This document shows, piece by piece, positions 52,246 through 64,000 of a stretch of DNA of 64,000 bases. Every line of letters begins with the position of its first letter. The stretch's first letter is position 1. Both the position numbers and the translations under genes were made by a program. Location of the stretch: positions 33,820,001-33,884,000 of the forward strand of contig CM032230.1 of the NCBI GenBank assembly GCA_019009955.1, in the 5' to 3' direction. The notes beneath the pieces were generated by a model. It did not search any database. It saw only the letters and a program-made list of their open reading frames with translations, and was not told where the DNA came from. This stretch comes from Riptortus pedestris (lineage: Eukaryota; Arthropoda; Insecta; Hemiptera; Alydidae).

Positions 52246-53150
52246 AAAAATAAAATATTTATTGTCTATGTCTTGAAAGTAAGGATGTTAATTCTGATTG
52301 AGACTTTTGATAAATAGTTGTGAAAATGATTTCATTATTTGTCTAAGAATTAATTGCATTATTGTATTTGAAGTTCAACAGTTTTTGGTGGGTTGTTAGC
52401 AAGTTTCATTTTGTGTCGTTTGGTATGCAGTTGGAGAGGTTGTCGTTGATATTTTCAGAGCAGGAATATAGGGATTTTGGTCGTCCATCTAAATTGAGAT
52501 GGAAAAGGAAGATTGCCGGATAAAATACTGATGAGATTATTTTAATTATTTAAGTATTATATTTGCGACTAAATACAGTTATACTGTTCACCGCACAGTT
52601 TACACAAACTGTTCCCTTCGATAAGGCCAACCCTTAAAATGTTGGTCCATGTGCATTCACTCTAACGGCCAATAATTATTTGGTCTCGTAGTAAGAAGCA
52701 GATTGCGCATAGTGATACTCACACGAGTCAGCTCCATTCTTGGACTGACCACTATATACTAAAATATTTTAAATATGTATACACTCTAGATGAAAGAATG
52801 ATGGAATTTCTAAAGTTACTTATATTTTATTTGTAATTTTAACTTATAATTTAAAAAAGGAACTGAATCGGAAGGTAGATCTATAACATACCCCAAACGG
52901 TTGTTTTTTTCATGGTGTTGTAGTTCCAGAAACAGAAATTTCGTAAAATATTCTGGATTACCCACTATGAAACGTGCATTGTCTTGCGCATTTTTAATTA
53001 AATTAGAAATACTTCCTCCTGATATAAAATAAAATGGGTGACGTAATGTTTGATTAACAATTTTCAACAGTTTCTCAGAAGAGAAACATTAAGTATATAT
53101 GGAAAAGTTTGGCGAAATAATAAAGAACTGGTTTTATCACTAAAGGTAAA
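52246..53150. other. no supported gene
   Basis: An 83-codon minus frame (52816-53067) has no recognised domain or splice context. The rest is AT-rich. Confidence 0.35.
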
Positions 53151-53155
53151 AGATC

Positions 53156-53750
53156 AAAAAAGTCCGTCACGCAGGGGCTGCGTAAACTAAGCAGATTTCC
53201 CATGTGAAGTTTCACAATAGAGAAATCTGCGAACTGGTAACACAACACCACCGTGATTAAATACAAACGGTAATGAGAAAACTTTCAGTTAATTAAAATA
53301 AATTCCCAACTGAAACGGCTTCTGAATTGTAAGTATAATTTATATTTTAATAACTCAAATTTTAGTAGTCCAAGAACTAAAGAAGGGGGGGGCGGATACA
53401 GAAAGTATTTGCATAAATCTCACAAAGAACGAAGTTAAGGTAAAGTTAGAAACGACAGATAAGGTTAGAAGAAGCTTCCACCTGAGCCGAGTGGTTATGA
53501 AAATGGCCGACCTAATCCGAACTATACCTGACCACATGTCTCACAGACTTCATAAAAATGCAAATATCTCGGTTAATTTTCAAGATAGAGAATAAATGTG
53601 TATAACAATATTTATAGTAAATTTAATTTTCAATAAGATTGGTTCTATACAATTTTTGGATCCGATGCATAATAACGGAGATATTCTGAATTTTCGAAAA
53701 TCCCTCCTCTAAACCGCCCCTCCCTCTAGTCCGATACCAGCCATTAACAA

Positions 53751-53817
<67 letters not shown>

Positions 53818-53882
53818 GAACAGACCTCATTTTCGACATCTCCTTGGTAGGATAGATGAACATTTGAAGAAATTTTAGAAGC
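53156..53882 (+). mobile_element. HINE-like element, 3' truncated
   Basis: AAAAGTCCGTCACGCAGGGGCTGCGTAAACTAAGCAGATTTCCC through CGGTTAATTTTCAAGATAG, (AT)n at 53756-53812, CAGACCTCATTTTCGACATCTCC, ending at GAAGAAATTTTAG. Same long variant as 37032 and 14102, on the opposite strand. Confidence 0.8.
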
Positions 53883-54002
53883 GAATATCAGTAGACATAT
53901 AAACAACACTGTTTAACACCGAGTTTCGGAACTCTGTCATCTGTGCCTTGATACACAATAAACAATTTTTCTTATTATACATAAAATAATAATAATATCA
54001 TA

Positions 54003-54105
54003 TATTAACTCTCAATTTCTGCTACTAAGGCTAACTGGGAGGGGTTACCTGTAGGGTACCACCCTTTTCATGCCAGGGTGGGACTAAGGCTTTTATTTAA
54101 TGTGT
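54003..54105 (-). repeat. SINE fragment
   Basis: AACTCTCAATTTCTGCTACTAAGGCTAACTGGGAGGGGTTACCTGTAGGGTACCACCC matches the reversed tail and body of the 24336 SINE. The head is missing. Confidence 0.6.
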
Positions 54106-54179
54106 TTGTCCAAAAAAAAAAAAATAAATAAGAGCACTTTTACTTTTTCAATAATATATTGAGAATAATAACATTATTT

Positions 54180-54536
54180 GATTCCACTCAAAATGACGGA
54201 GATATTTCGATTTTTTCAAAACCCACTCTAAGACCCCCCCCCTCCCACTAGACCAATTATTTTTTAACTTTAAAATTTTTTAGCTTTATACGGATTCTTT
54301 CAATAGTGAGCACCCTCTTTCAATAGGGAACAAATCACGTAAATATTGAACTCTGTGGGAAATATATTAACATTTATGGACGATTAAATCTACAAAAACA
54401 TGTGTTCCATACAACATTTTCGCCGGGCTCATAGTAATTTTCGATTCTATACCACTCCCCTCTCTAAACTCCCCTCCTCATGGCGGGGTTTCAATGGTTA
54501 ACGAACATGATCTTTATTTATGTGAGGAATATCGAG

Positions 54537-54570
<34 letters not shown>

Positions 54571-54804
54571 TATGAATAATATTAAAGATAATTAAAAAAG
54601 CACAAATAACAACATTAATAGAACATTACATTTGCAATAAGATTGACCCTATACAATTGGTTCAACCCAACACATAATAACTGAGATATTAAGAATTTTC
54701 TAAATCCCCTTCCTCTGTCCGTTTTCATAAAAAGTTTAAATACCAAATTTGGTAATGATCAAACAAACATCGCAGGAACATTAACAGGCAAATGTATAAA
54801 TCGT

Positions 54805-54885
<81 letters not shown>

Positions 54886-54900
54886 AAGTAAATCTGCTAC
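54180..54900 (+). mobile_element. clustered decayed HINE-like fragments with (CT)n and (AT)n
   Basis: Three successive partial copies: 54180-54270 (ATGACGGAGATATTTCG, CCTCCCACTAGACC), 54418-54575 (GGTTTCAATGGTTAACGAACATGATC, (AT)n(AC)n) and 54600-54900 (CAATAAGATTGACCC, TTTGGTAATGATCAAACAAAC, (CT)n 54811-54838, (AT)n 54837-54880, TAAATCTGCTACTAAA). Confidence 0.55.
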
Positions 54901-56080
54901 TAAAGGGGTTAACACGTTTAACAAGCCAATATTTGGCCTTCTCGGTTAGGATTTTACAGAAGTGACTAATAATAATCACAGGCCAAGTGTTTCACTGAAT
55001 GACTGCATAAGTTGGGCAGACGATCTAACATAATGCTGAAACTATAAGAATTAATGACCAAAAAACATATTATGTATAACGTATGCTATAGATTAATGTT
55101 ATAAACAATATTCTAGATATTTCATCTACTTTAGAAATATATATTTTTTTATTGCACCGCTCTTGAAAACCACGGAATATAAACGATTAAAACGTTCATA
55201 AGCCTTACTTTCAACTTTTATTTAAATATTTGAACAAGAGAATGGACGACCAAGGAACCTGTTGAGCCAGTTGGATGAGCAGTCATTAGCTATCGTCCTA
55301 AGTAAAAAAAAAATGAAGTAAAATTTAAAAAAAAAATACCTTGTGCCGATCGAACAGTGATTTTGCTTTGATAAAATTAATTCATGTAAATCCAAAAGGT
55401 TGCGAGATATCAATAAGTCTTTATCTGAACCTATTAATAAGTGATGTACTTACTCGATTAGGAATATATTTTAGTATTTTGAAGCAACAGGTTCATCAAT
55501 TGCTGAAGTTAAATACAATATTTGGTTATAATATATCATGTACTATCTAAAAACAGGACATTCAAGTAGTCACTCATTAACTATAAGTCGCTAGGTGAAA
55601 AAAATCTTTTGACTTACGACAGTAACTTGGAATTTACTGGAATTCAGCCTATATCTGTACGTTTTTTGAAAAACAATCCCAATTCTGGGTGAAAGAGTTA
55701 AGACTTGTAAGAGTTAGCCTGTAATTTTCTCCATTTAGTACTGAGTAATTCTAAAATTCTCCATAAATCTATAACAAAAATAAAATATAAATAGTCCCGC
55801 AACAATGAAGACGCATGAGCTGCGCATTTTTTTCGTATTTGCCATTTTAAAGGCTCCAAACTTTAGAAAGAAATTCGACAGTACCAAGTTAACGTCACCG
55901 ATTTTAATCCTAACCTGAAATACTAAACATTACGAAAGTAAGGGAAAAAATAAAATCTCCAGTACTAGTCGTACAACTATATTTCTGGGTATTTTTTCTG
56001 CATAAAAAAATGTGATTTAAACAAAACTTGACTCTTATTAAATAGAAAAATTGGTTGGTTCCAGTTTATTTAAAATTATT
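54901..56080. other. no supported gene
   Basis: AT-rich. Frames of 60-70 codons lack context. Nothing recognised. Confidence 0.35.
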
Positions 56081-56184
56081 TAATTTGAAAATGACATACG
56101 TTAACTCCGTTCTAATGAATTGGTTCGAAAATGTCCCAGAACATAATTTATAGATCCTATTATGATAAACAAAAAATGTTCTAT

Positions 56185-57086
56185 GCAAATGGTTTGTACC
56201 TCTAATGCGCTTGGTGAAATTCGAATGTTTTTATTTTTGGCTTCCTCTAAACCTCTCATCTCCTGTAGACGATTTTGATCAAAAGAGGAGGATCACTACT
56301 GGACGATACAGTAACCCGAAATATGAAATTTCAACATTCTAATGCTTGCCGTTTTGAGTTCTGTGAGATGCTTAGATATATCACCGCGAAACTAGTGGAA
56401 ATGGGTTCTGGAAGGGTCAACGGATAATTGACATCTGGAAACCGGAAATTTTCCGGTTACAATACTTTTTTTGATTGCACAAGGGAGTAAAAATCTGAAA
56501 TCGACAGTAACTTCATTTTTTGTACTCCTATTAAATTAAATTTTTTATTGCACTCAATTTGTAAGTAATGCATTTAAAAGTGATATACGATTCTTGCGTT
56601 CTAGTGCATTGGACCAAAAAATGTCATAGAATATAATTTATAAATTGTTGTATGTTTTATTTTATCTCATCTTAAAACCTTCTCGTCCTTAGTTAATGTC
56701 AATGAAAATGGGAGGTGCACAACTACATGTAAATGATAACACTACTAAATATGAAGTGTCAACAGCATTTGAAAATGCTTGACTTTTTTGAGTTCGTTTT
56801 AGGCAAGATACTTGCCTTTCCGAATCTATAAAAAATGTCCGTCACACAGAAGCTGCGTAAACTAAGCACATTTCCCACGTGAAGTTTTACAATAGAGAAA
56901 TCCGCCTAATAACAACAGTAGTAGTGAGGAATCTCTAAACCTATTCACAAGGGACGAACAGTTACGGAAACGGCCCCCCTATCCCTTGGCGGAAAGTCCC
57001 GAACATAGCCGATTCCTGCCAAGCACACACATAAAACAAATGCGAAAATCACGGTTAATATTCAAGATACAGAATAAATGTATAGA
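56185..57086 (+). repeat. left arm of a ~0.9-kb inverted duplication
   Basis: Reverse-complement match to 59751-60675 over its whole length. Blocks such as GACGATACAGTAACCCGAAATATG, GGTGCACAACTAC and CTTGCCTTTCCGAATCTA, and the first 256 bases of the HINE copy, are present in both. The arm stops inside the HINE element, exactly at ...AATAAATGTATAGA. Confidence 0.85.
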
Positions 57087-57277
57087 ACAATATTTATAGT
57101 ACATTTAATTTGCAATAAGATTAGTTCTATACAATTGTTTGATCCGACGTACGGTAACGGAGATATTCTGATTTCAGGGATTAACGAACTTGATCTGTCT
57201 TTTTGCATAAAACGTTTAAATATCGAGTTTGGCAACGATCAAACAAAAATTGCGACTGCTAGAACGTTAACATGCAA

Positions 57278-57331
<54 letters not shown>

Positions 57332-57445
57332 GAACGGGCCCCATTTTCGTCATCTCCTGGGTAAGATCGATGGACATTGGAAGAAATGGTTTGAAAATCG
57401 CGTCATGAGTATGACCTTGAGGTCTTTAAGGGAAATCTGCTAAAA
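56831..57445 (+). mobile_element. HINE-like element, partly inside the left arm
   Basis: ATGTCCGTCACACAGAAGCTGCGTAAAC to TTTAAGGGAAATCTGCTAAAA, with (AT)n at 57282-57325. The middle block around the C-rich run is deleted and the first arm of the 3' palindrome is lost. Confidence 0.8.
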
Positions 57446-59750
57446 TGGGGCAGAGTGTAAAGAATGATGATTTCTTTACTCCGCATAACTTAAGAAATAT
57501 TACGATTATTTGTTAAAGCCGGAAAAATGTGAAATATCAAACAAAGTAACCCCAAGATAAAAGGCAAATGCCAACCATTGTTTTACTGAGGATCGTCTGG
57601 AAGTTAGATATAATAATGTTACGTTGGGAGTTCAGCAATGTATGTGGTACTCAATTAGTACATAGCATTTGGAGATAACAGAGATAACTACAATTTGGTT
57701 GTAATTCGCTTAGAAATTAAAACAAAATATTTCTCAATCCCATGTCACTCAGTCACTTTTAGTCACTAACCCATGAAATTCTCTTTATCACTCATTACCT
57801 TAGCTGTATGTAATCAATCACTGATTTCCGCTTTAATTTTGCTCTTTAATCAGTGAAAGGGCCAAAATATTTGAAGAACTTTTCTAAACCAAAAAAAAAA
57901 AAACTGCGCCAACTGGAAGAGTCCATCACTGGCCTAATGAGGAAAGAAAGCTGAGGATGACTCGGTAGGAAGGAGCAAACTCTATTAATTTGTCTTGCCC
58001 TAATCCTGTAGTCGATCCATTCTGTCAGACAGCTGAGGGGCAGAGAGCCTTCTTGAAAAAATACAAGGTGGGGAGTTATAACAAAAAAAAATGGAATGTG
58101 AACGAGAGGGATTTGACATCCAAGACGAGGCATTGTGCGTTAATGGACTCGCCAGACACTTACCTGCAACCCCCAATACCTTCTGCTTTTTGTTAACTCT
58201 TATAGCAGCAGGAGTGAACCACCATTATTGCCAGAGTGGTTTCTAATGTTTTTGGTTATTTATGATGATTTTTTTCTCCTTTCAAATTATTTGACATTTT
58301 TATTCGTGTTCCTTGGACCTCACAATATAGTCCATTTCTTTCCCAAGTAAACATAGAGACTATTAATGTTATTGATCACTTGGGGAACATGCTAACATCA
58401 TATAATCCACAAGATGTTTCTACTGAGTTTTGCTATAGAAGTTCTTCATTAAACATAAATAAGACCAATCAATCATCAGTCTTCAGGATACGTTTAGTTT
58501 TATATTATTTAACAACATAAATAAGTAGAGGTACTCATTGTAATGCATTTGCAACCATATTATTTGTTTATGAAAACTTCATCGTTCGTCCAATCTATAA
58601 ATTAGCTCTTTCTTCCAAAGCGACTATGGTCTTTCGCGTCACAAAACCTTCATCTTCAGTGAAATTCGATAACGCATTTTAGCAACAGTAAAACTCAAGG
58701 AAAATTTCGAAATACCACGTCATTCCTGGAAGCAAGGTGCTCAATAAGACTTTAAAGCCATAGTCTAAGTTTCCTGGATATGAAGGAACTGATCCTGCTA
58801 TGGAGGTCATAACTAAAAATCAATAATTATTTTTTCACAAGCTAAACTTAGCTTTCAGCACTTTTAACGACCCCACTGGTAACTGTAGTGTTCCTAATAT
58901 TAATTGAGATTCCAGTTTCAAAGCAGTTTCAAAATGCAAATGTTCCAAGTCCTTTCAATGAAAAGCGGTACGCAACCTTACCAGCCACTAGCCCCAAAGA
59001 TATTTTTAGTGTTCACATAATTTTTCTTTATGCCATCTAATCATCTTGAAGTGAAATAATATTTAATAAAAGCAATGGCATTAAATACTGAATTAGAACG
59101 AAAAATTGTTGTCAAATCAATAATTTGAATTTTTATTTTAATACCCATTACTTAGGCTAAAAAACATGTATTATATTATGGCTAAATTATATATTATCGA
59201 TTTTTCCCCCCGATTTATCGGTATTTATTAGTATCGGTTGGATTCAGATACTCATAGAGGAGTATGGAAGCAAATCATTATAACAAGGCTGCCTAAATAG
59301 TTCAAGGCAATGGCTAGATATCATCAAGGTATATGATCAAATCGTCAGATCTCATGAACAACACTAACTACAAATCACAATTGAAAAGTATATAAGCACG
59401 AGTTTAAAGAGAAGGAGTCATTTTTAATTATATATCTTGGGTCATTCACATTCTAATTTAAAATTAATTAATGCTGCTCAAATTAGAGATTACAACCACA
59501 AAAAATTGTTTGCTCCTTCCATTTGTGCTGTAGAAAGTGAAGTTTTCGAGAGTGAAATACTGAGTAACGACAAAAACGTTGTGTATTACTTTCAATCTGA
59601 ATCTAATTATCTCAACAAATTTTCTAATTTCAAGATTTCAATACCATTTTTAGGTTTTTTTATTTATCCCATTATTCCGAGTGTACTGTTTTGGATTCCA
59701 CTAATTTACGACGATACGTGTGAGTTTTGTTTCCTAGTTATTCTGTTTTG
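57446..59750. other. spacer of the inverted duplication, no supported gene
   Basis: Single-copy. A perfect donor, CAG|GTAAGT, occurs on the minus strand at about 58162-58170 after a short non-coding stretch. A + strand frame at 57990-58193 (KKYKVGSYNKKKWNVNERD) follows the acceptor-like 'cttgccctaatcctgtag'. Neither makes a convincing gene. Confidence 0.3.
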
Positions 59751-60675
59751 TCTATACATTTATTCTGTATCTTGAATATTTAACCGTGATTTTTACATTT
59801 GTTTTGTGTGTGTGCTTGGCAGGAATCGGCTATGTTCGGGACTTTCCGCCAAGAGATAGGGCAGCCGTTTCCGTAACTGTTCGTCCCTCGTGAATCTGTT
59901 TAGAGATTCCTCACTACTACTGTTGTTATTAGGCAGATTTCTTTATTGTAAAACTTCACGTGGGAAATCTGCTTAGTTTACGCAGCTTCTGCGTGACGGA
60001 CTTTTTATGTAGATTCGGAAAGGCTAGTATCTTGCCTAAACCGAACTCAAAAAAGTCAAGAATTTGAAGGTTGTCACTTCATATTTAGTACTTTTATCTT
60101 TGTTCTTGTATTTTATATTTGTAGTTGTGCACCTCCCATTTTCATTGACATTAACTAGGGACCAGAAAGTTTTAAGAGGAGATAAAATAAAACATTTATA
60201 CATACAACAATTTATAAATTATATTCTATGACATTTTTTGGTCCAATGCACTAGAACGCAAGAATCGTATATCACTTTTAAATGCATTACTTACAATTTG
60301 AGTGTAATAAAAGATTTAATTTAATTTAATTGGAGTACAAAAAATGAAATTGCTGTCGTCTTCAGATTTTTACCCCCTTGTGCAATCAAAAAAAGTATTG
60401 TAACCACGAAAATTTCCGGTTTCCAGATGCCAATTATCTGTTGACAATTCCAGAACCCATTTCCACAAGTTTCGGGGTGATATATCTAAGCATCTCACAT
60501 ACGGCAAGCTTTAGAATATTGAAATTTCATATTTCGGGTTACTGTATCGTCCAGTAGTGATCCTTCTCTTTTGATCAAAATCGTCTACAGGAGAGGAGGG
60601 GTTTAGAGGAAGCCGAAAATAAAAACATTCCTAGTTTATTTTTGATTCACCCAATGCAAAAGCAAACCATTTAGC
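59751..60675 (-). repeat. right arm of the inverted duplication
   Basis: Mirror of 56185-57086, about nine-tenths identical by eye. It contains a truncated HINE 5' half (59751-60006, reversed, ending CTGCGTGACGGACTTTTT). Confidence 0.85.
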
Positions 60676-60730
60676 TTCATGATTTTCATCTTGATTTCTC
60701 CTCGCTCCTGAGATCACATAGATTCAGGGG

Positions 60731-61398
60731 AACGTTGTCACCCAGGGGCTGCCTAAACAAAGCAGATTTTTCTAGGTGCTGGTAAGGTACACTGTTGATC
60801 AAATCTTATCATATACTTATTCTCTATTTCCAATTGAAAATAATCGGGTTTTCAATAAAATGCACCTGCCAATAAACGCTTATTTATAGAGCTTGGTAAA
60901 GATCAAACAATAATTGCAACCGCTAGAAGGCAACAGAGGGGGGGGGGGACAAGTATATATAAATTATTTTTCTCCTCACTGAAATAACCCTTGAGAGGGA
61001 ATTTATTTTCTACATGGCCCGTAAAATACAAGTACATCCTATGCATTTCTTTTAAAATTTAGATATGCAAAATCAGGCTCTAGTTTGTGTAAATTAAAAC
61101 TAACTAAAATAAACAAATGATAAAAGTTATAAAATGTGTATAAATACAGGCAATTAATAATATAAACAATCATAAATACAGAAAGCATATAAGGTTTTAG
61201 ATAAATAGTAAAAAAATAAATAATGTAAATAATAATTTAAAAATAGAAAAAAAAAACAAATCAAAACAAAATAAGGAAATTATATATATATTCGTCATTT
61301 ACTTGGTGGTATCGATAGGAATTTAAAACAAATTTTTGAAAATCGCGTCTGGAGTAAAACTCCAATAGCTTATTTCCCCCTAAGGGAAATATGCTGAA
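60731..61398 (+). mobile_element. HINE-like element split by unrelated sequence
   Basis: 5' part 60731-60960 (GTTGTCACCCAGGGGCTGCC, AATTGCAACCGCTAGAAGGC, then a 12-G run) and 3' part about 61285-61398 (TTCGTCATTTACTTGGTGG, AATCGCGTCTGGAG, TATTTCCCCCTAAGGGAAATATGCTGAAA). The intervening ~325 bp carries TAACCCTTGAGAGGGAATTTATTTTC, similar to 42680-42740, so probably another inserted repeat. Confidence 0.65.
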
Positions 61399-61399
61399 A

Positions 61400-61900
61400 T
61401 GAAGTACCCTCTGCCACTATTGTTTCTGATTCGGCCATCTGTCCGAGCCCTTAATCAGAGATCAACAATTTACTGGAGGTATAGTGGATCCACTTGCTAG
61501 TCCAACGAAGCGACCAACCATTAGCGAGCTATGGAACCAGATTGGCCTGGGGTAGACACGGGACATTAGCAGCTCAGGACCTGCGGTGACAGTTGCGCGG
61601 TCGCCTCCCCTCAATTGCCCACTGCGCATATGCGAACAGATAGCGCCACTGCTGTAATTTGACTTTTATTGGTTCCATCTGTCAGGTTCTATTGTCGCTA
61701 GCTGTCGGCAGTTTGGTCACGGCGAGTACACTAGGGGATTGGAGCCAGCCGAATCTGCTTGCGGTACCCCCCTCTCCGTGGCTCATTGCGCACCTAGCAT
61801 ATGTATACTAGGCACTTTATCTTCTGATCCCATCACCTTAATCATAAGACTGACCGTGTATTGACGTAGCATATAATAATAAACCATCTGGCCAGTATAT
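61400..61900. promoter_or_regulatory. GC-rich single-copy block, candidate cis-regulatory
   Basis: About half GC in an AT-rich context. Contains the palindrome CGCATATGCG, CCTAG...ATATG...CTAGG around 61794-61813, GCGCGGTCGCC and ATTGGAGCCAGCCG. No usable frame and no match to other repeats in the window. Confidence 0.3.
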
Positions 61901-61921
61901 TACTGGTAACTCTTATATAAG

Positions 61922-62627
61922 AAAGTCCGTCACGCAGGGGCTGCGTAAACTAAGCAAATTTCCGAAATGAAGTTTTACAATAGATAAATCTACATACTGG
62001 TCACACATAACACCACCATCTGGAAAGCGTCTGAAATGTAAAAAAACAGGTCTGGCAACCGATCAAAGCTGAACAGATTATTGAATATTCTTCACTGGAA
62101 AGAAAAACAATTACTAAAATATATCAGAATGTAACATATTAATTTTATTCAGAACTATTTACTATATCTAGTACTATAATTTATAATGAACCAGAATAAC
62201 TTTTATTTTAATCATTCAAATTTTAGTAGTCCAAGAACAAAAGAAGGGGGGAGGTCATGAAAACGTATTTACATAAATGTCACATAGAGGTTCAATGAAA
62301 ACAATATTTGTTATTTAACCTTGACCTTGTGGTTCATGATATAACAGCTTATTATTAATGGGATATAAGTAAGAGTGGGGGTTCGTTGAAGGCGGGAAAT
62401 GGAAATATCTCGGTTAATATTCATGATAGGGAATAAATTTATATAACTATATTCATAGTGCATTTAATTCGCAATAATATTTGTTCGATACAATTTTTTG
62501 ATCCGACCTATAGTAACGTAGATATTTCGAAAATCTCCCTCGAAACCACAGGTCGATTGTGATTGGACGAGCTTGATCTTTCTTTTACATAAAGCGATTA
62601 AATATCGAGTTTTGTAACGAACAGCAG

Positions 62628-62702
<75 letters not shown>
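61922..62702 (+). mobile_element. HINE-like element, longer variant, 3' truncated
   Basis: AAGTCCGTCACGCAGGGGCTGCGTAAACTAAGC, the longer 5' body shared with 29591 (GGAAAGCGTCTGAAATG, TCTAGTACTATAATTTATAATG), then (AC)n(AT)n at 62627-62702. The sequence after the microsatellite is unrelated. Confidence 0.8.
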
Positions 62703-62706
<4 letters not shown>

Positions 62707-64000
62707 GTTTCTTTAATTGTTAATTGATATTTGCGTTTTTCAGTTTCCATTCGTTCGTAAATCTCCACTCCTACTCGATTAGCATTAACATTTAGCCAAT
62801 ATAGCACAACTCGTTTTAATTAAAGCTAGTTTAAAATTAAGTTATTGTTTTAATTGGACAAGGAGGTGTTGAGTTTAGAGTAAACATGAAACAAAAATTC
62901 AAAATATTTCCGTTATTATAAGTCGGATAGAAAAATGTTACAGAAAAAAACTTGTTGAACATTTTTTACAGTTGCTTTGTGTACTTCTTTTCTCTAACTC
63001 GAATACTGAACGAGATATATGTATTTTTATTTTAGTTTTTATACATTTTTTTAACTTAAACGTCCACTCCTGCTATTTAGTTCGGGCAACATATATACTA
63101 AAAATCTCACGCACAGCTTGAATTTCAGGTTCTGTTTAAAGATACCTACTGTAATTGGAAAATTGAAGAACAGGGTGGTAGATCATTAGTGTGAACACAT
63201 CTTATCTATGGAAAATCGTCTTTTCAAAATCAAAATCCTTACAGTACGAGAAATAACATTAATTTACCTGTAGTTTAACTTTGCACCTATTATGTTGTAT
63301 GAAGGTTTTGTTGAAATTTACATAAACTAGCCATTATAGACATCGTCTTTTGTGCAGCCGCAAAATAAATGTTATATTCTCAAAATCGGTGATAAATACC
63401 AATGGAGTTCCTCTTTGAGGATGAATTACATCTTAAATGATCAATTCAGGAGAAAGCAAGTGCAACAATGGCATTTACTTCCATTCAAGAGTTTTATGAA
63501 TCATACTCATTCTTCCATCTTTATGACTTGCTGAATTTAAGGATTTTGCAAAATGAGGAACCTGCTTGAAGATGAATGATATTTGAAAATTCACAATCGT
63601 GTTGGACTGTTATGATACTGAGGCTTGCAATGATTATTGACGAGCAAGATCTACTACGATTCTGTTCAAGGTCTTGGGAAAAGTCCAACAAATCAACTCT
63701 TCGAAGTTTGGATCCTATAATTTGAGATGTTGTGCATTCTAAATTCTCACATAATTCACTTTCAACCCAATGAGGTGTAAGCTTTCTTATGGAAGTTATG
63801 TTTTTACTGATAACAGGTTTATATGATCTTCAGCCAGGATTCTGATAAAAGTGAATTGGTCGGTCGACAAGAAGTTATTTATTTCAAGTCCTGCTATGTC
63901 AATACTCATTATGATCAGACATGTTAGGACGGCAAGCCGGTTGCTCTAAGGACAGAAAAAAAAACCTATGATACTGCAAGCTCCTAGTTACAACCGAAGG
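62703..64000. other. old HINE-related fragment, then single-copy
   Basis: 62850-63130 has decayed family blocks (AAAATTCAAAATATTTCCGTTATTATAAG, CTCGAATACTGAACGAGATATATG). From 63200 to the end nothing is recognised. A frame at 63352-63531 has no supporting context. Confidence 0.35.

Noticed and set aside
57078..57443. 121-codon frame inside a HINE copy
   Set aside because: Same shadow as above, in a copy with a deleted middle block. Not conserved in other members.
59437..59775. 112-codon frame
   Set aside because: Ends inside the right arm's HINE sequence and has low-complexity hydrophobic content. No supporting signals.

Overview
The window looks like AT-rich, repeat-dense, almost gene-free animal DNA. 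An arthropod (insect or crustacean) is most likely. The grounds are intron-style splice sites, LINE and tRNA-derived SINE relics, a pogo/Tigger transposon, a Penelope-like repeat, and many copies of a short element with internal (AT)n like the arthropod HINE/DINE-1 type. I cannot name the species. There are no bacterial features, and nearly all long reading frames are shadows of (AT)n, (CT)n or transposon sequence.

Layout. 0-15 kb: a Penelope-like repeat carrying a hammerhead-ribozyme-like core (1-462, again at 9.6-10.0 kb) between many copies of the HINE-like element, plus a LINE C-terminus (10.15-10.41 kb). 15-23 kb: mostly single-copy, with a candidate enhancer at 16.3-17.0 kb (Sox-type cluster, Dorsal/NF-kB-like site, E-box), a GATA palindrome near 21.06 kb and LINE relics. 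23-27 kb: a HINE copy, a SINE with a clear target-site duplication, and a 30-bp minisatellite interrupted by another SINE. 27-33 kb: the best coding evidence. This includes an exon at 27002-27109, a possible follow-on exon at 27957, a GC/CT-rich promoter-like block at 27.45-27.86 kb, and the 3' end of a + strand gene (32560-32648 joined to 32840-33072, poly(A) signal at 33151). 34-35 kb: a pogo/Tigger element with a SINE nested in it. 35-47 kb: HINE copies, a third Penelope-like copy with inverted termini, and a 195-bp tandem duplication. 47-53 kb: long (CT)n tracts, a GC-rich block with TALE/Hox-like sites, and two tRNA-like SINE heads. 53-64 kb: more HINE copies and a ~0.9-kb inverted duplication with a 2.7-kb spacer.

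Repeats do most of the visible work here. The HINE-like family has three terminal hairpins and an inverted subterminal 12-mer, and supplies over 25 copies in both orientations. The supported exons and the GC-balanced blocks look like pieces of one or more genes with large repeat-filled introns or flanks. Their identity cannot be read from sequence alone.

Repeat boundaries were set by eye and may be off by a few bases, or by tens of bases for old copies. In HINE entries, '+' means the hairpin-rich 5' end (GTCCGTCACGCAG) comes first and the terminal palindrome last.
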